In this document: one piece after another, positions 53,755 to 61,911 of the stretch
How the letters are laid out: each line of letters starts with the position of its first letter
Numbering within the stretch: the first letter of the stretch is position 1
From: Candidatus Anammoximicrobium sp.
Lineage (GTDB): Bacteria > Planctomycetota > Planctomycetia > Pirellulales > Pirellulaceae
Direction of reading: 5' to 3'
Assembly: GCA_012515235.1 (NCBI GenBank)
Contig: JAAYYU010000042.1
Location: 119,631-183,630, forward strand
DNA length: 64,000 nucleotides
Notes under the pieces: generated by a model
What the model was told of the DNA's origin: nothing
What the model saw: the letters and a program-made list of their open reading frames with translations, nothing else
Databases searched by the model: none
Program-made: the position numbers and the translations under genes

Positions 53755-54315
53755 ATGAAAATGCGAATAGCTGCCGTGACGACGTTCTTTCTCCTGGTTG
53801 CGTGCCCCTCGGCCTCGGCCGAAATCACGAGGATCTGGCTGACGCATCGCGCGCCCGATCCCAGCAGGATCGTGGTGAACTGGCAGACGGCCCAACCCGG
53901 CAATTCCGTCGTCCGTTTTGGCCTGAGCCGGGATTGCCCGGAGACGGTCGCCGTCGAGGAATCCGTCACCCTGCACCACGTCGAAATCCCGCTTGCCAAA
54001 CGGGACGCGACGTACCACTACCGCGTCTCCACCGGTGACCCGACTTCCGGCGACGCGGCGTTCAAGTCGTATCCCACCGACGTGCTGCGAGTCGCAGTGG
54101 CGGCGGATTGGCAGGGCCAACCGAAACTGGACGCGATCCTGCGTGACAGCGTGCATCTGCTGTTGGCCGCGGGCGACCACATCGACTGCCTGCATCGGCT
54201 GTGCGGCGTCGGCGTCAAGGACCGCACCAGGCCCTACGGCGAGTCCCTCAGGCGGCCTAAAGCGAATCTGCCTGAAGAAGGCCGGCCGTCCAAAACCGAA
54301 CCCGATGCTGTTTGA
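53755..54315 (+). pseudogene. Truncated purple-acid-phosphatase-like metallophosphoesterase
   Basis: The ORF has 186 residues. ATG 53755 starts a signal peptide (RIAAVTTFFLLVACPSASA). Next comes the fibronectin-like N-domain of phosphoesterases (RIWLTHRAPDPSRIVVNWQT; YHYRVSTGD) and the beginning of the catalytic domain (LRVAVAADWQG, VHLLLAAGDHIDCLH). The reading then changes into unrelated sequence near residue 160 and stops. The rest of the catalytic domain, including GNH and GHxH motifs, is missing. No SD is seen. The next gene starts 21 bases later, so the 3' part was probably lost by deletion. Confidence 0.7.
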
Positions 54316-54335
54316 CGCTGAGAGAGGGAGTACTC

Positions 54336-55094
54336 ATGGCCGGCGATCCTGACCCACTGATGGCGCTGATGTTCTCGTTTTACGAAGGCCTGCAACGAAA
54401 AGCACCGGGCAGCGAGGCCTCCACCCTCAAGGCTCTTGCACTGCTGCACGGGCTGCCGCCCAAGCCTCGCAGCGTCGATTTCGGATGCGGGGCGGGGCTG
54501 GCGTCGCTGGCTCTGGCCAGGGCCACCCAGGGGAGCGTCACGGCGGTGGACATTCACGAACCGTTTCTCAAGCAACTTGCAGCCCGCGCTGTCCTGGAAG
54601 GGCTCTCAGATCGGATCACAACCGTCCGAGCTGACATGGCCGATCCGCCTTTTCCAGACGGCTCTTTCGAGCTGGTTTGGTCGGAGGGAGCCGTGTACCT
54701 TGCCGGGTTCGAGCAGGGTCTGAAGCGTTGGCGACGACTGCTGCGGACAGGAGGATTCATGGCCGTCAGCGAGCTGAGTTGGCTGTGCGAGGTCCCGCCG
54801 CGGAGGGCTGCGGACTTCTGGGCCACCGAATACCCCGCCATGACAAGCGTCGAAGACAATCTGGCGAAAGTCCGGGCGGCAGATTTCGAGCCGGTTGGCC
54901 ATTTTGTCCTGCCGTCCGGGGATTGGGAGAACTACTACGGGCCCGTGCAGGACCAGCTTGCCGTTTTTCGGTCGAAGAATCCGGACAGCGGCGAGGCCCA
55001 GGCATTCGCGGACAGCTTGCAGCGAGAAATCGATGTCTGGAAGGAATGCGGCGGCAGCTATGGCTACGTCTTCTATCTGGGCAGGGCGAGTTGA
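54336..55094 (+). CDS. Class I SAM-dependent methyltransferase
   Basis: The protein has 252 residues. GAGGGAG lies 6 bases before ATG 54336. The Rossmann methyltransferase motifs are clear: SVDFGCGAGLASLALARA (motif I), VTAVDIHEPFL (the ribose-binding acidic residue), VRADMADPPFPDGSFELVWSEG and LLRTGGFMAVSELSW. The C-terminal half, with YPAMTSVEDNLAKVRAADFE, is typical of small-molecule (UbiE/COQ5-like) methyltransferases. There is no signal peptide. The gene follows a truncated phosphoesterase; a fragment of another methyltransferase is about 900 bases downstream. Substrate unknown. Confidence 0.85.
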   Translation: MAGDPDPLMALMFSFYEGLQRKAPGSEASTLKALALLHGLPPKPRSVDFGCGAGLASLALARATQGSVTAVDIHEPFLKQLAARAVLEGLSDRITTVRADMADPPFPDGSFELVWSEGAVYLAGFEQGLKRWRRLLRTGGFMAVSELSWLCEVPPRRAADFWATEYPAMTSVEDNLAKVRAADFEPVGHFVLPSGDWENYYGPVQDQLAVFRSKNPDSGEAQAFADSLQREIDVWKECGGSYGYVFYLGRAS

Positions 55095-55197
55095 GCGAAT
55101 GAGCGCAGGAAAATCCTCGCCTCTCACGAGCGACAACGGGCAGCTACGCCTGTGGAGGCCGTGATAGGCTGACCCCCAAGCAAGGAAGCCGAAATCC

Positions 55198-55881
55198 ATG
55201 TCCAACAGCAGTTACTCCCCCGGCCCCACCCAAAACACCGTCCGTTCGGCGGACGGCAAAGTTTTCACGGCACCGGAGAGCTGGATGTTGCTGCCGCCGG
55301 GCGACGCGACCTTGACCCGCCGAGTCAAGGCCGCCGGTCCCCATTGGGTCGTGCAGGAGAGAAGGGGCCGGAAGGTCTTTTCGCTGGGCGTCTGGGCGCC
55401 GGCAGCAACCATCGCCAACGTCCGGGCCGAACTCGACGCCGAGCGATCCACCGAAAAGTATGCCAAACGCAGGGAGGCCGACGCCCGACGCCGGGACAAG
55501 GCCCAGGCCAACTACGTCGAGGACTTTATTCAGGCCGTGGTGGCGTTTCTGGCCTTTCATCCCAGCCATGCCGACATGGCTGACAAACTGGCCCGCGCGG
55601 TCGCCGATCATGCCACGCCGGTGGGCAGCGGCACCGTGGCCAGGACGAAGCGAATTCCCGTGGAGCGGCGCGCGGAAGCGGCCGTCATTGCCTGGATGCG
55701 GCACCAGACCACCGCCTACGATTCGATGAAAATCCCCAGGGTCAAGGGCAAGCGGCGGGAGGTTCGCCGAATGCTCGCCCAGCGATCCCAGGAAGTGCTG
55801 AGCCAGTACCGCCGGGGCGAAGTGGTCGGCCAACAGTGCCCGCTCCGGCGGGCGTTGGAGACCGGGAGCCAGCCGCGCTGA
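55198..55881 (+). CDS. DUF2293 protein
   Basis: The protein has 227 residues. AAGGAAG precedes ATG 55198. The N-terminal half is basic with ETLIRRVK-like segments (DATLTRRVKAAGPHWVVQE), then a helical linker rich in Arg and Asp. The C-terminal part carries the DUF2293 core: FHPSHADMADKLARAVADHATPVGSGTVART, in short ADHATPVGSGTVART, then RRAEAAVIAWMRHQTTAYD and KGKRREVRRMLAQRS. The family is unstudied; the basic, helical nature would fit nucleic-acid binding. It stands between the methyltransferase gene and the repeat-rich gap. Confidence 0.82.
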   Translation: MSNSSYSPGPTQNTVRSADGKVFTAPESWMLLPPGDATLTRRVKAAGPHWVVQERRGRKVFSLGVWAPAATIANVRAELDAERSTEKYAKRREADARRRDKAQANYVEDFIQAVVAFLAFHPSHADMADKLARAVADHATPVGSGTVARTKRIPVERRAEAAVIAWMRHQTTAYDSMKIPRVKGKRREVRRMLAQRSQEVLSQYRRGEVVGQQCPLRRALETGSQPR

Positions 55882-55989
55882 ACGACGCTCTCCGTGAACC
55901 GATTGGGCGACGTTCGAGAGACATGAACGAAGCCCGACGCTGGCCCCTGATTCCGGCTCGGACGTAAGACCGGCGGCCGCGCCGCTCGC

Positions 55990-56190
55990 GTGCCAGCGGA
56001 TCGTTGTTTGGGGAACGATGCTGAACTCTTGGAGGCGCAGACCTATCGCAACACGACCAGGGCGTGGTCGGATGACGAAGTGCAGGCCCTGCTGCTGGAG
56101 GCCGGGTTCAGTCACGGTGTCCGCTGTCCGCTGTGGCCGTGCAACAGCGACAGCCTGCGATTGTGGTCAGCGCGACGGGGAACCGCGTGA
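55990..56190 (+). pseudogene. 3' fragment of a methyltransferase gene
   Basis: The frame reads EAQTYRNTTRAWSDDEVQAL and then LLEAGFSHGVRCPLWPCNSD and ends LRLWSARRGTA. This is the typical C-terminal end of planctomycete SAM methyltransferases (YRYTTR-x-E-V-LL-EAGF...ARR). The catalytic part is missing and no ribosome site precedes it. The adjacent family A palindrome begins 22 bases after the stop, so rearrangement at that point is plausible. Confidence 0.55.
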
Positions 56191-56211
56191 TGCCCGTACT
56201 CCGCACCGGCT

Positions 56212-56307
56212 GGGGTCAGGCTTACAGATTTCAATTTTCGCGGTCGCAAGATCTAACACTTGGAAAACGACTCCCCCGCGAAAATTGAAATCTGTAAGCC
56301 TGACCCC
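56212..56307. repeat. Palindromic mobile-type element, family A, copy 2
   Basis: Two perfect 32-base inverted arms (56212-56243 and 56276-56307) enclose a 32-base loop. The ends GGGGTCAGGCTTACAGA and the complement are the same as in the element at 21655-21751; the inner arm differs (TTTCAATTTTCGCGG against ATTCAGTTTTGGCCGA). It sits in the 746-base gap between the DUF2293 and heparinase genes. Confidence 0.92.
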
Positions 56308-56436
56308 TTACTCCGCGGAAACCAGGATGTTGTTTCGGTCACTGTGGCTGGAAGCGGTTTCGCAGTCGGAGCCAGGCTTGGCCCTGGAAGCTGCCCCACG
56401 CTCGGACCGCAAGGTGCCCAGTCGCAACAACGGAGA

Positions 56437-56592
56437 CCGAAATAACTTCCCCGTTTCGGCGAGAACTGGCGGCAAGCCAAGGCACTCGCCGACTCGCACG
56501 GTGGAGTCCGCAGCGACTTTGCGTGGAGAGCCTCCTCTGCGCCACCACGCTGGCGAGCAGCGTGGTGGCGGAGATTCGGGAAGTTATTTCGG
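56437..56592. repeat. Inverted repeat enclosing a 12-base perfect hairpin
   Basis: CCGAAATAACTTCCC (56437-56451) has its exact complement at 56578-56592. Between them GCCACCACGCTG and CAGCGTGGTGGC (56541-56552, 56558-56569) form a perfect stem with a five-base loop. The inner hairpin ends 59 bases beyond the minus-strand heparinase stop and could terminate it, although no T tract is present. Confidence 0.7.
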
Positions 56593-56627
56593 CCGCCGTT
56601 GCCATAGTCATCGGTGGCGGCTGCCAG

Positions 56628-58793
56628 CTACTTTGACAAGACCTGTTCGCCGTCGGACTGCACCGTCACCTTGCCGGCAGCGGTGAACGTCACCTGGTCC
56701 ACGCGATTGCCTTTCTGCACGGTGACCCGAATTTGGTCCGTCGAAACCTCCTGCTTTACGGTTTTGATCGTCGGCGACTGGCCGGCGGGAATCGGCTCCA
56801 GCGCGGCGGCAAAGCAGGCCGCCGTGCCGTGACGCCCGATCATTACCAGCGGAACGCGGTCCAGAACAGACGCGCCCACTCCGTCGCCCGTGAGCACTTC
56901 GCTGGCCCCGTCGGCGGCGATCAACGCCTGGAGGGACACCGAGGCGCCGTCAAAACGCACGGCGATGGGCGCGTTTGTCGAGCCGGTCTTGACGTTGGCC
57001 AAGTACTCCGCGCCGGGAAAGGCCTGAGACAAATCGACGGCTCGCGTAGCGGCGGCCGCTTCCACGGCCGAACCCCGGTTGTGATACACCCAATCAAAAC
57101 GCCGCGGCTGATCGGCGGACAACTGATCCACCACCAGCAAATAGTCGGACCGCAGGCACAGCAAGCGGCGGTGCAGCACGCCGGGATAGGCTTCCTGACA
57201 GCGGGCTGCGGCCACGGCACAACTGCCGGCAGGGACAGCGCTGTCGGAAAAACACTCCAACTCCCCTGCCGCGGCTCGCTGGGAAGCCCGGTCGACCAGC
57301 ACGAGGTTGTGTCCCAAGCTGGCTTTGTACCAGCGGCTGTGGACGGGCAGCCGGTACGCTTGGCTGGCAGCCCGGCCGGGATCCATTCCCAATTCGCAGC
57401 GGTGACCGAAGAACACGAAACTCAGCTTGTCGTAGTGGCCGTGGAATCCGCCGTACGGGCCGAACGTCATGGCGGCGGCCAGTTGCCCCGGCCCGGCGGT
57501 GCGCAGGATCGCGTGCCCGGCGCTGGGGAACAGCCGGCTGTCGAGCTGCGGACGAGCGGGGCGAGGTTCCGGCGTGCGGCCCAGGAGGATCGAGTTCCAG
57601 GTCGGCCGCTCGTTCAGGTGCGGCAACAGGCGGGGATCGCGGCTCACGGGCCAGACGTATTCCAGGTAGTCGGAGGCGGCTCGCACGGACGACCGGACGT
57701 CGTCGCCGAACCGCGGCAGGGAACCGTCCGGAAGGGCGTATTCGATGGGCAAGGTGAACATCTTCCGCAGCGTCGGGTGACTCCAGAGGTCAATTCCCAG
57801 CCGCCGCGCGCCTTCGACGATCCGCACCAGGGCTCCCAGCGTATAGAAATGGTAGCCCCAGCTGTTCTCGTACCACATGCCTTCGGCGGAGACGGAGGCC
57901 TGCATTTGGAAGAGGAACCCGTTCTTCGGGTCGCAGATCGCCTTGGCGACCCAGCGCTCGTCGCCCAACACAGCGCCGCCGGCGAGCATCCCCGCGTTGT
58001 GCCAGGTCTGCCAGTTGCTCTTGCCCGCTTTGTGCCGGTCCATGTTCTCCAGCATCGGCGCGATCAGCCCGTTGCGGATCGCGGCCCGGTCGGCGTCCGA
58101 GAGGCAGGGCGCGTCGTGAATCAAATCAAAGGCCGGCGCGATCTGATCGGCCAAGTGATTCGCTTCGTTCAGCGTCTGCTCGAAGAGATGCCCGCCTGAC
58201 CTGCCGGAAAGGACGGAACGCGCGGCAGTGTGGTAGGGATACGTGCTGTACCGCGCGGCGTAGCCCAGCAGCACCGCTGCGGCCGCCTGAGCGAACTTCT
58301 CCTCGCCGGTGACGGCGTAAGCCCAGGCGGCGTCAGTCATGCGCTGCAAATTGCCGACGTGCTGGCGGGCGAAAACCACGTCGTCGTACGGTTCGCCCGA
58401 ATAGACCTTGTCGCACCGCGGACAGCGATGATGCGTGTCGTCGATCGTCTTCAGCCCCAGCTGGCACTTTTCGCACTGGTACCATTGATTGTGTTGCCCG
58501 CCGCGCGGCGGAAAGGTCAAGGGTCGGCCGAGGTTCTGGGCGGCGCGCTGGACAACTTCCGCCACCACGCGGTGTTCCGGTCCGGTCCCTCGAAAGGCCG
58601 CCTGCAGCCGCGAAAGCTCTGCCGGCGTACAGGCGATTACCGGATGCACCAGCCGCTGCGGCAGCGCAACCTTGGGCGGCTGCCAATCGTCCGCCCCAAC
58701 CGGCCACGGCCCCAGGACGCAGGCCAACACGCTAACCAGTGACACACGCCGCGCGAATGGTCTTCTGCCGTCGATGACGGGCGATTGCAACAT
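56628..58793 (-). CDS. Secreted heparinase II/III-like lyase with a zinc-ribbon insert
   Basis: The protein has 721 residues. GGGAGGATC precedes ATG 58793 by 6-7 bases. The signal peptide is RRVSLVSVLACVLGPWPVGA. The alpha/alpha-toroid contains AWAYAVTGEEKFAQAAA, WQTWHNAGMLAGGAVLGDER, in short NWQTWHNAGMLAGGA, and SVSAEGMWYENSWGYHFYTL; the C-terminal sandwich has FGPYGGFHGHYDKLSFVFFG, in short GGFHGHYDKLSF, with the active-site His/Tyr. Near residue 100 is a four-cysteine site YQCEKCQLGLK...HRCPRCDKVYSG, a rubredoxin-like zinc ribbon. It is a polysaccharide lyase acting on a uronic acid polymer. The gene lies beside a Gfo/Idh/MocA gene on the same strand. Confidence 0.85.
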   Translation of the reverse strand: MLQSPVIDGRRPFARRVSLVSVLACVLGPWPVGADDWQPPKVALPQRLVHPVIACTPAELSRLQAAFRGTGPEHRVVAEVVQRAAQNLGRPLTFPPRGGQHNQWYQCEKCQLGLKTIDDTHHRCPRCDKVYSGEPYDDVVFARQHVGNLQRMTDAAWAYAVTGEEKFAQAAAAVLLGYAARYSTYPYHTAARSVLSGRSGGHLFEQTLNEANHLADQIAPAFDLIHDAPCLSDADRAAIRNGLIAPMLENMDRHKAGKSNWQTWHNAGMLAGGAVLGDERWVAKAICDPKNGFLFQMQASVSAEGMWYENSWGYHFYTLGALVRIVEGARRLGIDLWSHPTLRKMFTLPIEYALPDGSLPRFGDDVRSSVRAASDYLEYVWPVSRDPRLLPHLNERPTWNSILLGRTPEPRPARPQLDSRLFPSAGHAILRTAGPGQLAAAMTFGPYGGFHGHYDKLSFVFFGHRCELGMDPGRAASQAYRLPVHSRWYKASLGHNLVLVDRASQRAAAGELECFSDSAVPAGSCAVAAARCQEAYPGVLHRRLLCLRSDYLLVVDQLSADQPRRFDWVYHNRGSAVEAAAATRAVDLSQAFPGAEYLANVKTGSTNAPIAVRFDGASVSLQALIAADGASEVLTGDGVGASVLDRVPLVMIGRHGTAACFAAALEPIPAGQSPTIKTVKQEVSTDQIRVTVQKGNRVDQVTFTAAGKVTVQSDGEQVLSK

Positions 58794-59059
58794 CAATGAT
58801 CCTCCCAGGGGTTTGACCTGCCCGGCTCCTTTCAAGCTCCACGGCAGGCAGCTTCGTCTTGGGTTGCATCCACGATCGGGCTTGGCCGCACGCGGTTGGG
58901 ACCGCCGTTTTCCGCTCGCCTGCCGTACTCGGCGTTCCCTCAGCGTCGTCCGCAATTCGTGAGGGCACGAGCACAAGTCCGATTCGGAAGGCATGCGTTG
59001 GCGAGCGAGCTGACTCGCGGGGGAACCACGAGCAGCGGGCGTCGAAGGTTGACGAAACG

Positions 59060-60298
59060 CTACGCTTTCAGGCCCTTCGTGTCGAATTCCAGTTTCTCTT
59101 TTGCCTGCATGATTTCGTCCCAGGTCGCTTCGCCGCCACGGTAGGCGGCGGTGCGGCCGAGGATGGTCGTCAAGTTGCTGCGCACGCTGGGCGCGACGGT
59201 CGGGTTGGAGCAATCGCCTTTCAGGATGTTGGCGTGGAACTCGGCGATGTTGGCCACGCAGCCTTCGGTGAACAGGCCCGGCTGGTTGCCGCCCTTGTAG
59301 GACTTCCGGCCGACGATCCGGACCAGGCCGAAGTAGTGCGTTTCCAGCGTGCCGTCGGGGCCGAACATCTTGTTGCCGATGTCGTCGTAGCCCGTGCCGT
59401 ATTGTTTGGACGCGAAGCTGATCACGACGTTGTTCGGGTAGAAGAAGATCACCGAGAAATTTCCGTGGCAATCGCCGCGGTCCACTCGGCCTTGGCGCCC
59501 GCAGGTCCCGTAGGCTTTGACCGGGTCCTGGTTCACGATCCAGGCGGCGACGTCCAGGGCGTGGATATTCTGCTCGGTGATCACGTCGCCGGACAGAACG
59601 CGGTCCAAGCCCCAGCCGCGCAGGCGGTTCTCCGGGTTGGTGGCATTGGCTCCCAACGCTTCATCGCCTCCCCAAGTCGTGCCGCAGTAATAGACCGCCT
59701 CGCCGGAGACCAGCGGGCCGAGGTCGCCAGCGTGGACGCGGCGGATCGCCTCGCGGTACAACTCGCTGGCCCGCGTCTGGAAGTCGACCAGCATGCACCG
59801 CTTGTTCTCCGTCGCCTTCTTGCCGGCGTCGGCGATCGTCAAGCAGCCCGGCACATCGACGGCGACCGGCTTGGCCACATACACGTGGCAGCCGGCGTCC
59901 GCGGCGGCCAACGCTTGCTCGGGATGGAAATAGGGCGGAGTCTCGATGACGACCGCATCCGGCTTGGCGTCCAAGACACGCTTGTAGCCGGACAGGCCCG
60001 TGAAGCGGCGGGCGGATTCGACCTGGAATTGCTCGCCCAGACCGTCGGCGCGGTCTGCGAAGTAGTCGGCACAGGCGGCGATCTCGTAGCCGCCATGCTG
60101 CATGAACAGTTTGGAAATCCACTTCCCGCGGCCTCCACAGCCGACGATGCCCAGCTTGACTTTGCTGTTGGCTTGCGTGCCCAGCGCCAGTCCGGGTTGG
60201 AGCAGCGTCAAGCCGGCCGCGGTCGTGCCGGCCAGGAACCCGCGCCGGTTCAGCGTAGTGTTTTCCGGATGGTGTGCCGCAGTGGCGAGTTGGGACAT
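59060..60298 (-). CDS. Tat-exported Gfo/Idh/MocA-family oxidoreductase
   Basis: The protein has 412 residues. AAGGAGAT lies 6-7 bases before ATG 60298. The twin-arginine signal is LNRRGFLAGTTAAGLTLLQP. The NAD-binding motif is KLGIVGCGGRGKWIS and the lysine motif YVAKPVAVDVPGCLTIAD (EKP replaced by AKP), with EQNIHALDVAAWIVN in the substrate domain. The loss of the glutamate in EKP is common in planctomycete subgroups. A dehydrogenase for a sugar released by the neighbouring lyase is a reasonable guess. It precedes the lyase gene by 266 bases on the same strand. Confidence 0.87.
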   Translation of the reverse strand: MSQLATAAHHPENTTLNRRGFLAGTTAAGLTLLQPGLALGTQANSKVKLGIVGCGGRGKWISKLFMQHGGYEIAACADYFADRADGLGEQFQVESARRFTGLSGYKRVLDAKPDAVVIETPPYFHPEQALAAADAGCHVYVAKPVAVDVPGCLTIADAGKKATENKRCMLVDFQTRASELYREAIRRVHAGDLGPLVSGEAVYYCGTTWGGDEALGANATNPENRLRGWGLDRVLSGDVITEQNIHALDVAAWIVNQDPVKAYGTCGRQGRVDRGDCHGNFSVIFFYPNNVVISFASKQYGTGYDDIGNKMFGPDGTLETHYFGLVRIVGRKSYKGGNQPGLFTEGCVANIAEFHANILKGDCSNPTVAPSVRSNLTTILGRTAAYRGGEATWDEIMQAKEKLEFDTKGLKA

Positions 60299-60394
60299 GA
60301 TTGGATCTCCTTGCCGGTTGTGGTGGGCCTTCTGCTTTTCGCGATGCGTGTGCCGTGGTAGCTTAGTCTCAGGGGCCGAATATCGCAAGCATCG

Positions 60395-61170
60395 TTGGGG
60401 ATCGTCGTGGGCTTGGCCGCTGTCGCCGTGAGCGTCCGGGGCGACGAATCCGTCGTGTTGTTTGACGCCGAAAGCTTTGCCGACGAGTCCCTGTATCCGC
60501 TGGGCGATTTGCGGCCGGTCGCGCATGGCGAGGCACGCTGGACGCCGGCAGCGGGCACGGCCCAGCCGGGCCGGATCGTGGTGTTGGACGGAGACCGTTT
60601 TCCCAGGGCGCTGCGGCGGTACCAGACCGGTCAGCAGGCGACCGACGCCGATCTCTTGGATTTTGCCCCCACGACGGCCTCGTGGCTGACGGTCTCGTTC
60701 GACGCCCGCGTCTGGACAGCCGACTCGCGGACGCTGGACCTCCATCTCTTGCGGCCCGGCGAGTTCGACGCGCGGCATCAAGCCTCGGTTCGCATCTGGG
60801 GACACCGTCCGGGAAAGCGCTGCTACTTTGACGGCGAGTACCGGGAGGCGGCCGAGATCGATACGGCTTGGCGCCGTTACGAACTGGTCCACGACCTGGC
60901 GGCCAAGACCTTTGATCCGAACCTCGACGGACCCTGGAGCGTCGGGTCACCCGCGACAGCCCCCAGAACCACAGCTACGTGCGCCGGCCGCACAACCCGG
61001 CCGATCCGTTCTTTGCCTTCTGGGCCGACGGCGATTCCCGCCAGCTGTCTCCCTCGCGGCTGGACTTTGCCAACTCCACGGGCGACCGGCTGTACATGCT
61101 CCCTTACCAGATGGACGGCGACGGGGCGGAACCCGTGTTCCTGGACCCGCCCTGCCCGCCCCCCCCGCAA
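60395..61170 (+). pseudogene. Frameshifted secreted protein gene (BNR/sialidase-neighbour type)
   Basis: Two frames carry one protein. The first (TTG at 60395, weak signal LGIVVGLAAVAVSV) reads up to FDPNLDGPW near 60940. The coding sense then continues in another frame: DSPQNHSYVRRPHNPADPFF, then AFWADGDSRQLSPSRLDFAN and LYMLPYQMDGDGAEPVFL near 61140. The shift falls near 60935-60950 in GTCGGGTCACCCG. The C-terminal part resembles planctomycete BNR-repeat proteins. No SD precedes the first frame, so the 5' end may be damaged too. A sequencing error cannot be excluded. Confidence 0.6.
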
Positions 61171-61329
61171 ACGCTTCGAGTCGCGTGCAATCGGTCGCGG
61201 AGTAGCCGCAACGCAAAAAACGAAGACGCCACGGCTCGCCGCGGCTTGATTCGCGCTGGCCGCCGCAGTACGCTGCCGAAGGCAAAGGCACAGAAAACAA
61301 AAACCGCCCCAGAATTCAGGAGACGCGCG

Positions 61330-61683
61330 ATGGCCGTTTTGAGCCGCAGAAGGAACGACGCGATCAGCATCAACGACGACATCACCGTCGCGGTTGTGGA
61401 CCTTCGGGAGGACAAAGTTCAGCTCCGCGTTGACCTTCCTCCAACCGACTGTGTGGTGCGCACGCGGGAAGTGTTTGATCTAGTCCGCCGCAACGACCCC
61501 CGCGAGACGTCGAGCACGACCGTGATGATCCCCGAACGCGGCATGACGGCCCTGACAGCGATCCGGGGGAAAATCGCCACGCTTCCGCCGGAAAACGGAC
61601 CCCTGATCGCTGCAATCCTGGAAGCAGTGGCGGCCAAAGGCCTTGCCGCGGAGGATCTGTCGGCGTTCACTCAGAAGATCTGA
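61330..61683 (+). CDS. csrA: CsrA carbon storage regulator with long C-terminal extension
   Basis: CsrA is a small RNA-binding dimer that blocks or stabilises mRNAs at GGA motifs. The first ~55 residues are CsrA: LSRRRNDAISINDDITVAVV, VQLRVDLPP and VVRTREVFDLVRR, with the RNA-contacting N-terminal strand LSRRRN and the helix arginine. AGGAG lies 8 bases before ATG 61330. The protein is 117 residues instead of the usual 60-75; residues 60-117 (MIPERGMTALTAIRGKIATL) form an extra helical tail I do not recognise. No flagellar genes are nearby. It is independent of the broken gene upstream, whose second frame happens to run into it without a stop. Confidence 0.85.
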   Translation: MAVLSRRRNDAISINDDITVAVVDLREDKVQLRVDLPPTDCVVRTREVFDLVRRNDPRETSSTTVMIPERGMTALTAIRGKIATLPPENGPLIAAILEAVAAKGLAAEDLSAFTQKI

Positions 61684-61820
61684 CTTGACCGGATCACCGC
61701 CCGCCGTCTTCGCCGCCACGGGAAGGCACCGCGGGTGGCGAAGCCTCTTGACAGTCCACCAGCTTCAAGGTATTGACAGCGCAAGGCAGCGGCCCGAAAC
61801 CCACGACGGGCTCAACGGCA

Positions 61821-61865
61821 GGCTGACCCATCACAGGCTGAGCCCTCACGGGCTGACCCATCACG
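61821..61865. repeat. Three-copy 15-base tandem repeat
   Basis: Units GGCTGACCCATCACA, GGCTGAGCCCTCACG and GGCTGACCCATCACG follow each other without gap, between csrA and the final gene. The 15-base period keeps frame; the minus strand would read repeats such as QPVMG/QPVRA, but no gene is evident there. It may be a remnant of a repeat protein or a slippage-prone spacer. Confidence 0.75.
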
Positions 61866-61911
61866 GGGCGGACGCAGGAAACCGAGGCGAAAAGATGGAG
61901 GGGGGGGGACG

